Shown: positions 23,517 through 38,900 of the stretch, in pieces
Numbering within the stretch: the stretch's first letter is position 1
Layout of the letters: every line of letters starts with the position of its first letter
Origin: Taeniopygia guttata
Taxonomy: Eukaryota > Chordata > Aves > Passeriformes > Estrildidae
Length of the DNA: 64,000 nucleotides
Direction: 5' to 3'
Assembly (NCBI RefSeq): GCF_048771995.1
Contig: NC_133063.1
Span: 11,907,563 to 11,971,562 of the forward strand
Notes under the pieces: model-generated
What the model saw: the letters and a program-made list of their open reading frames with translations, nothing else
Database searches by the model: none
Told to the model about the DNA's origin: nothing
Position numbers and translations under genes: made by a program

Positions 23517-26500
23517 CCAAAAACCCATGTAACAGTAAAAATCGAAAAAGCTTAAAATTAAAAAATGCATAATTCTTCTCTTTCCTTTTCACCCACAAAG
23601 ATGAGCAGAGGTGTTTTCTTTAAATATAAAGAAGCACATTAATTAAACTACTATGTAATGGTATCTAAAAGTTCAGACTTCCTCTTCGAGAGCTTGTTAA
23701 TCAAATGCTCCAAATATCATAGTGAGAAGTGAGCCATGAATGACCCCATAAAGGGAAATCCAGTTGCACTCTTTGATGGATAAGGTTACAAAAAGCAAGT
23801 GATGACACTCGATGAATGTGCAGAAATACAGCATAATGTTCAGATGCAGTTTAACATTGTATAGGACAAAAGGCCAGTGGAGACCTATTGAGTATGAAGG
23901 AACTGCAGGACTATTATTCCTTGCTATCAATCACTAGTTAATTGTCCATCTTGAAATTAATTGAAATAGCTTTAACTAGTTTAATTAAATTATGTGTGTG
24001 CCACCTGGCTAAGTTGTCACCATTGCTCTGTTGTTTTTTATTTTCTTATGTTGCTATGTTTAATTCCTTGTCATCTTCCCACCTAGCCTGATACCTCAGT
24101 TACTGAGTATGGGATTTTAGTTCAAACCTAAATCACAGGTTTCCACCTAGACATTAGTTGTTCATCTGGTGTGGGAAAAGCGTGGCAGGCAGGGCACAGA
24201 TGGTGTACATAAGAAGTGGGGTAGAACTGTGATCAGTTCTGTTTTCAGAAAATGTGAACATCTAGAACTTCTCTGATTCCCATCAGTTTGTATATGACCC
24301 TGGACATCAGGAAGACACTCTTATTGACAATTAAAAATTCAGAATCCACATCAACAGCAAAAGCTCTGTCAGCAGTGACGTATGCCTAGCCCCTGACACC
24401 TGATGTTGTTCATCATCAACAAGCCTTAAGTGAAAGATACAGGGGTTCTCCACATGGAACCAGAATACAGATTTACCAGTCCCACCTACCTCCCATAAGC
24501 AGTAGGAGCAGAGTGTCTGAGCAGGACTCTCTCAAGTGCAACACATATGGGGGTTTGGTGAGGAGTGGAGCTCCCTACTAGTAATGCCTGAAGAGAGAGG
24601 GTGTCAAGCATGGCCCAAGGCAGAGGGATGTAGTTCCAGCCAAAGATATGCCCAGGAAGATCTTCTGACAGCCCTGACAGGGAATGGAAACTGGGATGTA
24701 GGACAACACTGAGCAAAGGCTTTTCTGCCCAGCTGAATAAACAGGGGCAGAAGCAGCAGCTCTGCCCCAGGTCCTGGGTTTGCTCAGGCAGAGCAGCTGC
24801 ATTTGGTGCTCAGTCTAGTTTTACAGATGCAGACTGTGCAATCTGGATTCTCACAGCTTAGTTACAAGAGGCAGATTGGGCTGAGCTGTAGAAAAGCAGA
24901 ATTGAAAGCCTGAGATTGCTCTAGACACACTGTCAAGAATTCAGTTTGGGGTACATGCCTAGTGGAAGCTGAGACACACATACAGACATGCTGGAGGAAT
25001 AAGATCCTTACCCTTCAACTTGCACCCATCGAGCCCTACCCTTTGGGCTCTTTCTGTACTTGTGTACTCAAAGACATGCACATCTTTGACTGGAAAGGCT
25101 TCTTCAAAGTCACAAATTTATTAAATAGTGACTCCTCCCCTCACAGTTCTTTATTTAATATTTCATTTTCGGGCACAGTGTTTCATTTCCCAGTATAGTG
25201 CTCTGTCTCTGTAATTTGTCTAATATAGATAAGAGAGGCCATTAGCAAACTCCTTTGACTTGTACCACCAAACATCCTGAGAGAAAGATAAGGATGCCAG
25301 AGTGGGCTTTTGTGATTTATCTGGCACAGTGACTTCATCCTCCATATTTAGGACTGAGAAATCAGTAAAATTACCAGCAGATACACACTAGCGTATCTTC
25401 TTGTTTAGTATTCTTCAGTAATCTGCTGAATAAATGAGTGTTTAAAAGAAGAAAAAAAATCTACCTGTTACTGCAAGAAAGACTAGAAAACAAAAAATAC
25501 AAGTTTCTTCTCATTCTCATACCAGTCGCTTAAATCAAAATAGTTAAAACATCTATCTGTTTAAGTATTTGTTATGGCAAGGCTTTAAAATCTTGGTACT
25601 AATACAGAATACTCTATTCTGAAAAGGACTTGTGTGAAACGGACCTCTAGTGGATAAAATGGGTATGTCTTCAAACCCTCAGCACCCCACGAGGCGCCTC
25701 CCATCCGTCTGGGCAAACCCCTCATTCGGGATCCTGAATGTATATTTCAAAATCTAAGAATGACATCATTTTTTTAGAAATATAGTTTCACTTAGCTCCA
25801 GTCTCTGTGGATACAATAGGAGGAAGATGTGAACATCACTTACCAGTTACTCAACTCTGTTTCTATTTAGTGTTTAAGATACATACATTTGGAGAAGTGG
25901 CCCACTCCCAGCTGATCAAAAAAGTCTGGGGATATTGACTAAGACATTTATATAAAAATAATAAGACTGAATTTGTTACAGTGATCTTTTCCATTGTACA
26001 GCACTGTGCGATGAGCTGTTGTCATTCAAAACACAGAAGCAACTGTGAAACAATAAAACAATTACTGAGGAAAAGTCCAGAAATCATACATATACCTTGG
26101 TATATGTATTAAAGAGACTGGTGGCCAAGCAACCTCATATTGTGGTTTGAAATAGGGAATATGCTATTGTGTCATCTCTGTTTTTCAGAAGAGGAAGACT
26201 TGTTTAGTAATCTGGACATCAGCATATCTAACTCTGTTTGAAATTATATGAAGCCCTGGACAAAATGGCAAATCTCTCTGTGCCTGGCCTAGTTCCACAT
26301 GTGCAAAACAGGATTAGCAGACTGGCTGAAACCCTGCATGTTTTCTGTAATTTTAAATCTCCCAGTTCTGGGATTCATACTAGTAGAGAGAAGCTTTATG
26401 TATTTTGAATTAAGGCTTTTTGACCCTCACAGTTTGAAGTGAAAGAAATATATAGACTGACAATAAAATTTTAAAATTTTGAAATATATAAATAAATAAA

Positions 26501-29213
26501 TAATCTTTAAACCAAACTTCTTTTTTTGTGAGTGTGTGGGCCTTGGTATTTGGTAAAACAGAGAACATAACAGTCATTGCCACTGGCAGTTTTCAACATT
26601 TGGAAGGAAGGGTGACAAATATTGGCACCAACTGGGCAAGACATAAAAAAAACCTGCTCTATATCTAACAATATATGCCTCTATCCCTGAGGCAACTCAT
26701 CAGAAAAGCTGAGGACGACTCTAACCAAAGACAGGCTGTTGGTTTTTCCTCAGTGGGTACCACAAATGGGCAGCGTGCCACCGCAGGCTCTCCCCATCGC
26801 CAGGTCCCGGTGAGTGTCACGGGGACACCCATTCCTTTCCATCCATGTGCCCATGGCACACACCTTCATCTTCACCAGGGCTGCTCTCCCCACACTCGTG
26901 GCGCATGAAACGCGGATGAAAAATTAAACTTTATACTTTTAATGAAGATTTGTAGGGAATGGGTATGTTTATTTACAGCACTGTGAACGCATGTCAGGAC
27001 TTATTGCTCTTTAATAGACATGCATATTTCTGAGAACTTCTGATCTTTTTTTTATTACTTTTATTAATTTTTATATGCATCGAATTTTATAATAGGTTAA
27101 GGTATATTTATTTTGCTGATTTTACATTATATTTATAGCTAGTTACACTTGTACTTAGTTTTTGTTAGAAAGTACAGAAAGAACTCTTGGGTCACTTTGT
27201 TCTGTCTGTTTTAAGGTCTGAGGAGTTTTTCTTGTTTTTTATTTTTTAGTGTGGAAATTTGCATTCTTTCTCTTTAGCTGGGGTAGTTTTTCTAGGGCTG
27301 CAGTTACTAGGCTAAACAGCATATTTAGTAAGCTTAAAGTGGCATATTTTATTTAAATCTAAATAGATTTTTACCTTGTTAAATTTTTACTTTGTCTCAC
27401 GCGGGACAGATTATAAAAAGAGGCAGCCCTGCTCCCGCAAGGTTTGCCCTGCACACCTGCAGCTCTGCGTGAGTAAGGAGCTTCACAGCAGAGACTTCAC
27501 CAGCTTTGCTCACAAGGTGTCACCCACGGGTTACACTCGTGCAGATCTGCCGTGTAAAAAGTGACTTTTACAAAGCTGTGGAAAGACTTACATTAGGACT
27601 GGCTTTTCCCTTACAGCCACGGATGGGCAGGTCATCCATGTCTCATGGTGAAACCAGACTGAACATGTGCTTACTGGTCACTGCTACACTAAGTACACCC
27701 GAAAAGTTTCCACTGACATCACTTTTCTGGATTAATTGCACAGCTTTTTCTTTTACTCTTATTAATTTATCGTCTGCGTAGGAAGTGGTTAAATTGGATA
27801 GATTTTGCATACCTGAGCCCAAACAATGCTTTGCAGAACCAGTAGAAAATAAGGAAACAGGTTCCCCATTTCAAATATAAAGCTCTTGACTTTCAGAAAG
27901 CAAAGCTTATGCTGAATATTCCTCTGGCAGGCACCTACAGGAAGTATTACCAGTGAAACCTGAACATAGCCAGGACTTTGGAAGCATGAAAGTGGCCATG
28001 ACTGGGAATGAAAGAACAAACAAATGCTATGGAAGCAAATCAGCCATCCAACAATGTCAGTCTGACTGACACAGTATCCTACAGTCACAATTTAGAATCA
28101 AATATAGTTAGTTTTCCAGTACCTGAAGCCTTCCATATATTGTGATGAGGTGTATTAAGATAATTGTTACTTTTCAGGATACTGCTCCTTCAACCATTTC
28201 TGTGCCTGGGTTAGACTATACACAAAAGCAGTGTTGCAACGGGACTGTTTGCAAATGCATCAGGCTAAGCATACACTAAATCCTTGCTGAGTCAGGACCT
28301 AATGGTTTGCTACATCACACAGGTTTGGAGTGTCTTTAACACTGTCCTGAAAATTTTCTGACACGTCCATAACAGACAGAAAGAGGTTAATAGCATCCCA
28401 TCTGCAGTCAGACAGTCTCAGATCCCTGCAATTAGATGTTATCATCGCATTTGTGCTTGCAAAATGTCTGACGGATCCTATGATTTCACTAATATGCAAA
28501 CCCACAAGTCTGGTTGAAATAGAGTAAAAGCTGAATAAATATTTGCAATTTTACACAACAGTTAGATGGTTATGCTGATAATAATAATAATAGTAATAAC
28601 TAATAAAGCTGAAGGTTTTACACATTGCTCTTTTCCCAGCATCTAATCCCAGGAAAGGAACATCTGCAACACTTAAAGGCAGCAAAAGCAATTTTCACAC
28701 TTGTGCACCCTCCCCCCTGCAAGACACACACTCCCTTGGGTCACCCACTCTTCCTTCCTCCTCTGCTCGCAGCAATTCTCCCGCACGCACAGAGGCACCA
28801 GCCTCTGCCAGGGGTCATTCCGCTCTCACTGGAGCCTCTCCACTCCCCAGAGAAGCACTCTAATACCCTTCCCCCTAATTTCCGTGGTAAACCCATCAGC
28901 TGCATGTCCCTGCTCCTGCCTGCACAGCTGGCTGACACACTGTAAATGCACCATTTGCGAAGCACAGACCTTGCATCAGCATTCAGGAAATTGAGAATGA
29001 AATTTGCGGCTTGACCAAAAGGGAAAAAAAAAAAAAAGCGGGGGCGGGGGTGGAAATCACACTTGTAGTGAATAATGTAGAGACTTCTGCTTTCTCATAC
29101 AGGGCTCTCAAACAGCAAAACAGAAACAAAATATTTTAGGCTCTCTTTTTGCAAATTTGAGGCCACCCTTTGACTGCATGTTCTTCATGAAAGAACATGG
29201 TCTGGATCCTGTC

Positions 29214-29241
29214 ATATTTTAATGTACATATTTTAATGTAC
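29214..29241 (+). repeat. Perfect tandem 14-mer duplication
   Basis: ATATTTTAATGTAC occurs twice in direct succession. Ten bases further on, a second pair of direct repeats (CACACACAGCCCTGCTGGCT, 29251-29270 and 29274-29293, period 23) follows, so two independent small duplications sit side by side. Confidence 0.9.
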
Positions 29242-32200
29242 CCCAGAGTCCACACACAGCCCTGCTGGCTGCACACACACAGCCCTGCTGGCTGGTCCTG
29301 TGGAAGATTCCTGGCATATGGCTTATGACCAAAAAATAATACCACTAATATGCACTAATAGCACTAATATGCTTCCAAAAGTTACACTGTTGTTTCACAA
29401 AGAAACCTTCAGAAAGCTGTGAGAAATCTGCACCGATTCTTCAGATCAAGTTTGCTGCCACACCAAAAACTACTGCTTTTACACCCCATTTCTAGTGCAA
29501 AAGGAATAAACCCTCACAATTACCTGGGTGGTTTTCAAGAATATTTGTGACCTCAAAATGCCCATTGCATTGCCAAGCTGCAAGGAGTTAATCTGAATTC
29601 ACCCCTCTTGCCTCAGTACCAGTCAACACTGGCTGCAAGAAAGATGTTGAGTAGGGTTGGCCAAGCCCTGATCCATGTCCCTGTAACACCTGGGCCACAC
29701 AGGCTCTGCCCTGCAAGTTCTGCAGAGTCCACCGCTGGCAAACAAAGAGAGCCAGCCCCTCGTCACCCATCCAGCACAGGGTCTGCTGCTGGATTGCACA
29801 AAATGGACACTGCCTGAACACAGTCTGACTTTGTCTGGGGCCAGAGGTGGGGGGAGCAGTAGAGATGGGAATGTTTGAGATGTTGGGTTTATTTTAGGCA
29901 ACCTGAGCCTGCAAGTCAAGTCCCTTGTGTTACTTAACGAGGCGCACTGCTCACAGTCTCTCAGACATAACAGCCTTCACAGAACATTAGAACTCATCTT
30001 CTTGTAATGAATTCAGATAATTTTGTTAAACTAGAATTGCAGACAGCCCAAGGACATACACTAAATAATTTGCAAGAGTCTGACTTAACCATTTTGTAGC
30101 TGTTTGGATCAGTTCAAACAAAGAAAGATAGCTTATTAGGAAGACATGTAACCAGACCACCTAAAACCCAAACTCAGCACTATCCCTTGAAAGGAGTGCT
30201 CATCTTTTCATAAAATAGCAAAAGGCAAATAAAAAGCAAGTTACTAGCAGACTCAGTTGTACTTTGTCCAAGGCATAACAGGAAGGGCTGTTCAGCTTTG
30301 ATTTTTAATTTGCTGTAGGTTTTGAATCCACAGCAGGAATACCATGATGGGAATAAATAAATTACTGTCTTAACCCAGTTTAAAACAGTTTTGGCTGATT
30401 CATGTCATCTATAGAACAATATTTAACACATAGTAGCAGCTATTTCTAAAAATGCATGACACACACTTACATATGGATCAGTGGGAGGCAGAGCTCAAGT
30501 GCACTAGTTTTCTGCTTTATGAGTGAGACCAGACAGACTTGTACATTTCAGTATATTGACTTATATCTCTGAGGAACATATTTGATACCCCAAACAGAGC
30601 ATGGCACAGGGAGCCTACGTTCTGTTACACATATTCATAGAGCTCTCCTGTTCTTTTAAGAACCACAGCACTCCATAATGATCAGCCTCCCTGGTGGCCT
30701 ATATCCTTTATTTCAGGATCTGCCAGTTAGTGGATTTGAAATATACATTTCAGTGACAGGTAAACAGCCTAGCTCAACATATTTAGCTAACCTGTTCATA
30801 CCACTTCTTAGTGTTACACCAAGCAGTGAAGCCAGCCCCACACTTGACTTGTGACAATTTCAGGGTTTTCTTTCAGAGGAACACTGTGTTGGAGGGTGCC
30901 ACGTGTACAGCAGATTCTTTCAGGTTCGGCTGCAAATGGACAACATTTTCCCATGTATGGGTGCCTTTGCACTCCACAATTCCCCAGTTCCTAATTTATT
31001 CAGTAGGGGGCTGCAGTCATTTTGTATAGTACCAATTACTATTGGTTTATAATCTACCTGTGATGGAGGCTAGGACCCTTGACATTGTCAATTGCATCCT
31101 GTACCAGCCATTCCATTCCCTCCAGTGATCGATGTCAGGTTCAGGAGCATTTACTGCCCCATTCATTCCATTTACTCATTTAAAAGATTGGCTTTTTTCC
31201 AACCCTTTTCAGTGTCTTCAGTGTTCCATTTTTTATTTTTCATTGTGTCAACATTAATGGTTCAGAAAGCTCTTTGGCCAATTCCTGGAAGTTATCCAAT
31301 CCTACAGACATTTAAATGTTTAAGCTTAATATCTGCCATTTAATATCCTCCCTAGTCACTCACTAATGGAACAGAAGGTAATCATCACCGTATCCTCATA
31401 CCTTTCACACATCCATCAAAGACTAAACTGTCTCTTCCACAGAGAAGCAATTTCAAATCCCTTGCCTCTCTTGGTGGCCCTCCCCATCGCAGCCAGGTGC
31501 CTGAGGCAGCATGAAAGCAGGGCTGGGGCCATGCCAAACTGACACCTTGAAGTCCTGGAGGAGGGGAACCCTTAAGCTGCAAACTGACTTATTTCATGGT
31601 TTCTTGTACTATTTCCTGCATCACCTATCTTGCTCCAGGCCCTCCTTGTTATCCAAGGAGTGATGCATGCATCCCTCTATGCAGCTGCACAGCAAGAAGC
31701 CCTGCCTTTGCTGTTACCACACGGGAGCAAACCAATGCCTTCACAGACTTTCGCCCTTGGCTGGGATTTGCCTGGTTTCCTTGCCATCTCTCCCCCAGCA
31801 GTCCCCTTATGGATTCAGGAAGCACTGCGCTAAGCACTGGGTCGGGAGGGGCATATGGACCCAGCCCCAGAGGAGAGCAGCGGATCCCAGCTGGGTCTGT
31901 TTAAGCAGACCCACACATGGTCCTCCACAGACCAGAGGAGCAGCCTCAAGGAACTTATCTGGTCTCACCTTGCTGTGGGAACCTCAGTCTGAGAACAGCA
32001 AAGTACAACACCAGGACACTGCCCGAAAGGGGAAGGTCAAAATCACATGGCACATAGGGGAGTGGTCTCTATAAACAGTCTCAAGGTGTATTTAATACTG
32101 CCACCGTCCTTCTTGAGTGTCTGAGGGCTCTGCTTCTCTTCTGCTTTCTTGTAAATGACCAATGCCCCAAACCAACATTTTCTGTAGAAAGAGAACTTGG

Positions 32201-35200
32201 ATTAGAAACTGGATTAAACTAGCTATACCCTCAAATACATTCTGTTTTCTGTCACCAATATGTATATATATTTTTTAAAACAGTATCATAAATAAGGGGA
32301 TTTCTGCTTGAAAGTAATTCCATAATGCTACAAAGATTCTGATTCACCAAAGCTATGAAGAAATATGATTGCTTTCAGACCATAAGAAACAATTATCTCT
32401 AACTTTGGATACTGTTTTTGATCACTTGACCTAAAAGGTCTTTTACAAAAGAGACAAGTATTATTGTCATCATCATCACCATCATCATATCATTACTATT
32501 ATTCCTATGTTGCAAAAGGATGGACTATCCTACAGAAAGGCCAAGAGGCTATTGGTCACTCATTTGGCCACTGATGGAAGTAGTCATTTGACTTCCAGTC
32601 AGATCTTGCAGTCAGTAACCTGCCTACAGAAGTAGGTTATTTACAGAAACTTGTGCCTGTGAGATAGGTCACAACCACACGAATGGGTAACCAACAGACA
32701 GTGGAAATTTATTTTTACATGCAGTCTATTTCTGTCCTCTCTCTGCAGAGGTCTATGAGATCTATGTTTCTGAACTCACATAGTCCAACAGAGAGGATTC
32801 AAGCAGCCATCAAAGAACCCCACAGAGATCTATGGATTTTCCAATAGTGCCTGACTATCCATCTAATTCAGCTTCCTTGTGAAAGAGAGATAAGCTTTTA
32901 CTGTTGGTTACACTGACTTCAGGCCTGCTGACACACATTTTCAATGCTGGAGCAGGCTGAGAATGACAGAAGATTTCTAACATGCAGTAGGAGACGCTGA
33001 TGGTGGTAAAATGCATTCATTTCCACTTCCACTCTTCAAGAGCATCTTGAAGATTGCACATTGTCCTTAGGGCACAGGAGCTGATTAGGAAAGGGTGCTC
33101 GTTGCTGGCATTCCTGATGGTGGGATGTCCATCAGTATCACTATGCTCCTTCCCACAAAGCAGATGGGGTACTCCAGCTCTGCTTGCTACGTACCTTTGC
33201 AGTCCCTAAGAACGGTAGTAGTGAACAAAACTAAACCTCCAGGTGTGAAATTGTTAGTGAGTTGAGCAGAAATCACCCTCCTTGTTCCAAAAACATGGAT
33301 TAAGGAAACCTTTCAATTCCACACAAAGACCAGACTTTGCTAGAAAACACCTGAGATGAGGTAACGGGAAATAAAAGTTTCCTCCAAACACCAGAGACAT
33401 AAGCAGGACACAGAACTACAAACACTTTAGGCGTTGAATATGTTGCTTTGAAGGCAAATTCTCCATTTGATGTAAAGTGAAAATTATATTCTTGGTATCA
33501 GCTCATGCTTCAGTGATGTAACTATAAGTGAAGCAAACTTAGTCGACTATTACAAATTATACATCAGAATTTATAAACACGTGTTTTGGTTGGAAATGTC
33601 TGAATGGGCCATATTCTTTTCCCTGTGGCATGGATGCACAGCCCTGCACCCCAGGGTGCAACTGCCCATAATACACCTAATCTATGTGCTTTGTGATTAC
33701 CTAATATTTAGAAAACTGGCACCTACAGAAACACGAGTTTTCCCAAGTGCATTTCAGTTCAGGGTTGTTTACCCAATGACTGTAACTGTAGAAATCATTA
33801 ATTGTTTTATTTAATAATTTACATAGCAAATGAAATAATTCTGTGAAAACTGTAAACCTTCAAAGACAAGGCTGTGAGCTAGATGCAGCAAAGATGTTCA
33901 GAACTGAAGTGCTTCAATGATTTTTAAATACTCAACCTTGAAAAAATATCAATAGTTTTATGTTATGTCCTGCAGCCGCTGAAACAGAGTATTGGAAGTC
34001 TTTGGTGCCTCAGACTGGCAGTGCAAAGCACTTGTTTCATACAGGCACAGAAGCAAGCTCTGAGCACTGAATACATGTGAAATGTCCTCCCACTCCAGAG
34101 GCTAGATCTGCATCAGGGCTGCCAGAATCCACGATCCTCAATCCTATTCTGAAAAACAATTCAATTTAGTGCCTCTCAGTGCAATATTGAGACTAGTTAC
34201 AGTACAGAAAGAAATGAAAGACCTAAGCTCAGTAATGAAATCTGGGAGACCTGAGCTGCAGACCTCACTCTAGAGGATGTTTGTGTATGATACAAGAGAT
34301 GTTAATCACAAGACCAGGATATGGAGCTGCCTGCTTCTCTAACAGGTAGGCCTGTGTTATGTCCCCTCCTGAATTCCCTCCTTCTCATTCTTCTTCTGGG
34401 TTAGATATTAATGCCATAAGACTTTTAGTAAAGAAAATCACTTTTTTTATCCCAGTGAAGTCAATTCCATGTAAGAGCCAAGACTTGGGCACTCGCTGTA
34501 GAGAAGCTATAGACCCATGGCTGAGCTGGACATGCTTATGGGAGGAGCTGCAACCTGCTCTTGGCTCTGAAAGTGAAGGCTGTTCTTCAGGTGTATGCAG
34601 CTGCTGCTGTGCAGACACAAGGGATGCCGCAGAGAACCAGGCAGCCCTGACTGCTGACACCTCCCACGGAACACCCAGGATGGCAGCTGAACGCAGAACT
34701 GTAATCCAGGGAGCTGATTTCACAGAAGCAGAGCATTTAGTAATTACAAATACAGAATTAGATATATATATGTTTGCTTCAGAACATGTAAAAGACATGG
34801 TCTGGAGGCGAGAAGGGAGGAGAAACCTGATTTCACTAACAGACCCTGCATTTTACAAAGCAGCAATCAGCCCAGTCATGGGACTCACCATATTTATGGG
34901 GTAAAATCAGAGAGACCTGTTTAGTGAAACCTTTTACAGCACTCTCAAATAATTATGCTGTGCTCCTGGCAGCCAGAAAGATGTGTTTTAACACGTACTT
35001 TGGCCTCTCTCACATGGCATATTGCTGCACATTTGTCTTGACAAGCTCTTTTGCTTTACTGTGTTTGTAGCCAAACCGATGAGTGGTGCAAGCAGGTTCA
35101 GTCCCAGATCAGCTATTGCAGCGAGGGATTTGGCATTCAACACTTGTAATTGTTCTTTTCTCAGGCCTGCTCTTGCACAGCCTTGAGCACTGACTTCTCA

Positions 35201-35850
35201 GATTTTAATACAAGCTGAAAATTCTCAGCCTTTTTTAGGACTGATCTTAAAATAATTAAGGCAATATTGAAACTACCAGCACAAGTTGATGAGTAGATTT
35301 CCTCCTCCTGATTTTAGGCTTGGGTATGAACTTTTTGCTGATCAGATTATCGACTATGTTAGTAAGATTTTCCACAGTACTGGGTATACAAATCAGTTAT
35401 GCTTTTGGAAGACATAATTTAAGGTTGTCACAGCTGCCATAAATCTTTGCGTTCTAGACATAAATGAAATAAGTACATGGTATTTTTTTTCTTATAGGTA
35501 ATGTTATAGAAAAGGTTTAATTATAGGGAAGAGGTCCTGTAATAATGCAATTCTGAGTGTGATCCACTTCTAGCTGTGACTGTATTCATTCTCTAGTCTA
35601 AAATGTTTGAAACATGTGGACACACTTACAGAATAAAATGACTACTGTAAGACAGTAGTCATGTCAAGCTGTCTTTCCCAATGCATTTGCTTATTTAATT
35701 TTGGCTGCATGGAAGTGGTGGTATAATAATGTACCTGTGACAGAAACCAAAATGCTTTGGCACATTTTGAGGATAACAGCTTTCCTGAGAGAACATCAGA
35801 AAACACCAAGGAAAACAGCAAGTCTACTGATAAGTGCTTAGCTTTGGTGG

Positions 35851-35928
35851 AAAGACAATTTAATGGGGAATAAAATAAATATTAAACATAAAGACAATTT
35901 AATGGGGAGTAAAAGAAATATTAAATGT
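35851..35928 (+). repeat. Tandem duplication, 39-bp period
   Basis: Two adjacent copies of a 39-base AT-rich unit beginning AAAGACAATTTAATGGGG differ at a handful of positions, so the duplication is not brand new. Confidence 0.9.
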
Positions 35929-38900
35929 ATAATATTTTGTACTATGTAACATGATTTTCATGCACTGGTTTGGTGGTAAAAACGTAACTGAACAAATAGT
36001 TGACCAATACCTTTCTCTCTTCTTGTCTGACATTCTGCAGTTCCTGGGAGTAAAGAGTACTTAAGCAAACTCCAGCTGATGCCAACAGGACACTCCTATA
36101 GCTATCAAGAATAACAGAGGATGGGAAAAGGGGCTGGGGGTCTTTTTTATCCATATGAGGAATCTGGATAAATTAAAGTGAGGTTTGCTGCAGGTTAATT
36201 TACAGATAAATATGAAAAATAAAACAAACCAGAATAAACCCATTTCCCCCCACCACTCCCCCCAAAAAATCAACCCAAACAACCAACCAATCCACCTCTA
36301 ACTTTAAAACAGACAGGAAAGAAGATCACTTTGCATTAGTCTCATGGTAGTAGTAGCTTGGAAGGCTGCCATACAAGAAGCAGTGGGGAATTTTTGGGGA
36401 GTGTATAACTGGCACAACACTCTGTGCTACCCGCCTCTCTGGACTTTCTTCTGCTAGGGGGCACATTAGAACAGGGGAGGAGATTAGAGGAGGTATTTCC
36501 AGATTCCCAGCTGCATTTCATTATAGACAACTGGCTTCTGTGAGAATTAGGTATTTCAAAGCACTGAAAGGAAGTGTCAGAGCGTGATTATTTTGCAGCA
36601 TCCCCCAGGTTAGTGCTAAACCAGAGAGTCCTTTACAAACTGGAGCCCCCTGTGCTGGGAAGAGCTCCAGGTGGTGAGGACTGGCTCCCCTGCACTACGG
36701 GTCAGACCTGCACTGCCACGGCTCAGTTGGAGCCCACCCTGATGCAGTGGCTCCCTCGCCTCATTACCCACCTGCTGAAATGTCAAGAGCACAAGTGGGC
36801 CAGAATGAGCAGGGCATTGCTTCATGCTGCAGATGAAAGGCCATAAAAAAGATGTAGCTGAGCATGTCCAGACACTGGAGGCCCCAGTGAGGGGACAGGA
36901 AACGCTGGTGAAAGCACCAAGACTTGGAAAGCAGTGCAGGATGCAAGACTGCCTGCATGCGGGTGCCTGCATCCACACCTGTGCCTGCAAAAGCAGGAAT
37001 GCCACGCCAGCCTGCCGGCCACTGAAAGCCCCACTGCCACAGACTGTGTGTCAGCACAGCACTGGGGAAGGACAGGCTGCCCCACTGCCCTCTTTTTGCC
37101 CGTCTACAGCAGGAACCAGATCCAGACAGTGGAAACCACCACTGCATCAGCTTTAGCACAGCAAACCCCACTCCTGAAAGACCACCAGGAAAGAAAGAGC
37201 TGGAATAACCACAGTGCAAAAGATGTCTGAAGGCTGTGAACCCTGCACCCTTGGCACATTCTTCCCCACAGGGAGAAGAGCAGGTTTTCTGTGGTGGTTA
37301 ACCGAGCTGCAGACACCATGCACATCTTTCAAAGTCATCATGATATTCCATTACTTAAATCTGGGTATTAACATGCGGGACAACCATTGCATGTGAACAA
37401 AATCACACCCTTTCCCTGGCAGCTAAATACCCAAATACGTACTGTGCTCATATATAAATATGTATGTCACCATATGCCTAATGAATATGTCAAAAACTAG
37501 TAGGAATGTATGAGATCTTCCAGGGTTTTTTCCTCCTTTATAAGCTTTATAACTCAGCACTGAAATCAAGCAAAAGCTCACTTTTTTATTCATCAGTTAC
37601 AAACTGAGGACACAGAGGGTACAGACAGCAGATAGACTCCTAGCTCTGAATTCCATTGTTATTAACTCAGTTATAACCACAGGAGGGATGGCACAAAGTA
37701 AACTTGCTTCTGCAACAGTCTCCTCTGGGATGCTGGATCGTAGGCAGGTGTATATTCCTTTTAGGAAGCAACCACTCGTGACAGAATGTGTGTGTGGGTA
37801 AATATGATAGATACTCTATCACTTTAATTAGCCTCTTCAAGAAAGGCAGACCTGCATCAAGCCCAGCTGAAACTGAGAACATATTTTATCCTGACAGATA
37901 TCTCTTTGGCTGGGCCAGCTATCTTTGAAGTCACAAGAAGGACTGGGGACTGACTGGGGCTCCTGGTCCAGACTCTTTGATACTGATGGCTCTGTCACAT
38001 GATAAATCCATGCAGTATTTAGATTTCCAAAAGTTTCCAACACCTTCTTGTAGCTGCTGGCATGAAGCAGCAGTGGGTGGTCTGCCCCTCACCTACTCCT
38101 TTTCCTTCAATGGCTCTTCCTGGGTATCTCAAGGGTGAGGATGCAGCTTGGCACGGTCCCTCCAAGAACCAGAAAGAACTATCCTTCAAGAACAAAAATT
38201 CACCTTTGGGGTGGCAAGCACCCTCCTGGATGCCTTCTGGGAGGTGATCTGGCTGGCAGATCAGCACCACTGGTGCTTTGCAAACTGTTTTTATGCTCCT
38301 GATCCTCACACTTCCTTCTACCTTCATAGACTGTCCTCTGCCATGAGCAATCTTTTCGATTAGTGTTTCTGTCTTCCACAGGCACTTCCCAGGGAACCTG
38401 GGAGTCTTGACAGCTGGGACTGAACTGAAGACCTGCCCAGAAAGGAGGACAGCAACAGGGAGAAGGGAAGAAAGAGAGCATGGATGCAGTGAGCAATGGT
38501 ACCAGGAAGGGTCAGAGGCAATGAGACCTGTGAGGGAGTGGGCAGTTCCATAAAAGCTGCTCTCCTAAGTGGGCATCTGCCAAAAAAAATCCTCATGTCC
38601 TTTCCATCAATGCCCTGAGCCTGCTCTGTGTCCTCTGACCCATTTCTCTGGGTTCCCTGTGCCTGCTCCTCGCCTCTAGTTCTGGTCCTTGATCTGCAGC
38701 AGAATGAGTCCCACCCGGCAAACACTGCTGTCAAGTGATTTTTGGAGGCTGTGACCCCTTTTACAGTGATTATGCAGTGCAACAGCTAAGATTGCTGAAC
38801 TTTTCACCTTTTTGGTCACTCATTTTTACACTTCTGTATATCGCACATCCGGGGTCCTGACCAAGGGGCTTACTCGCAGCACCAGGGAAAATAAAAAGAG

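Noticed and set aside
33570-33820. Possible LTR fragment starting TGTTTTGGTTGG
   Set aside because: Only the first few bases look LTR-like. No matching end, polyadenylation signal or second copy was seen.
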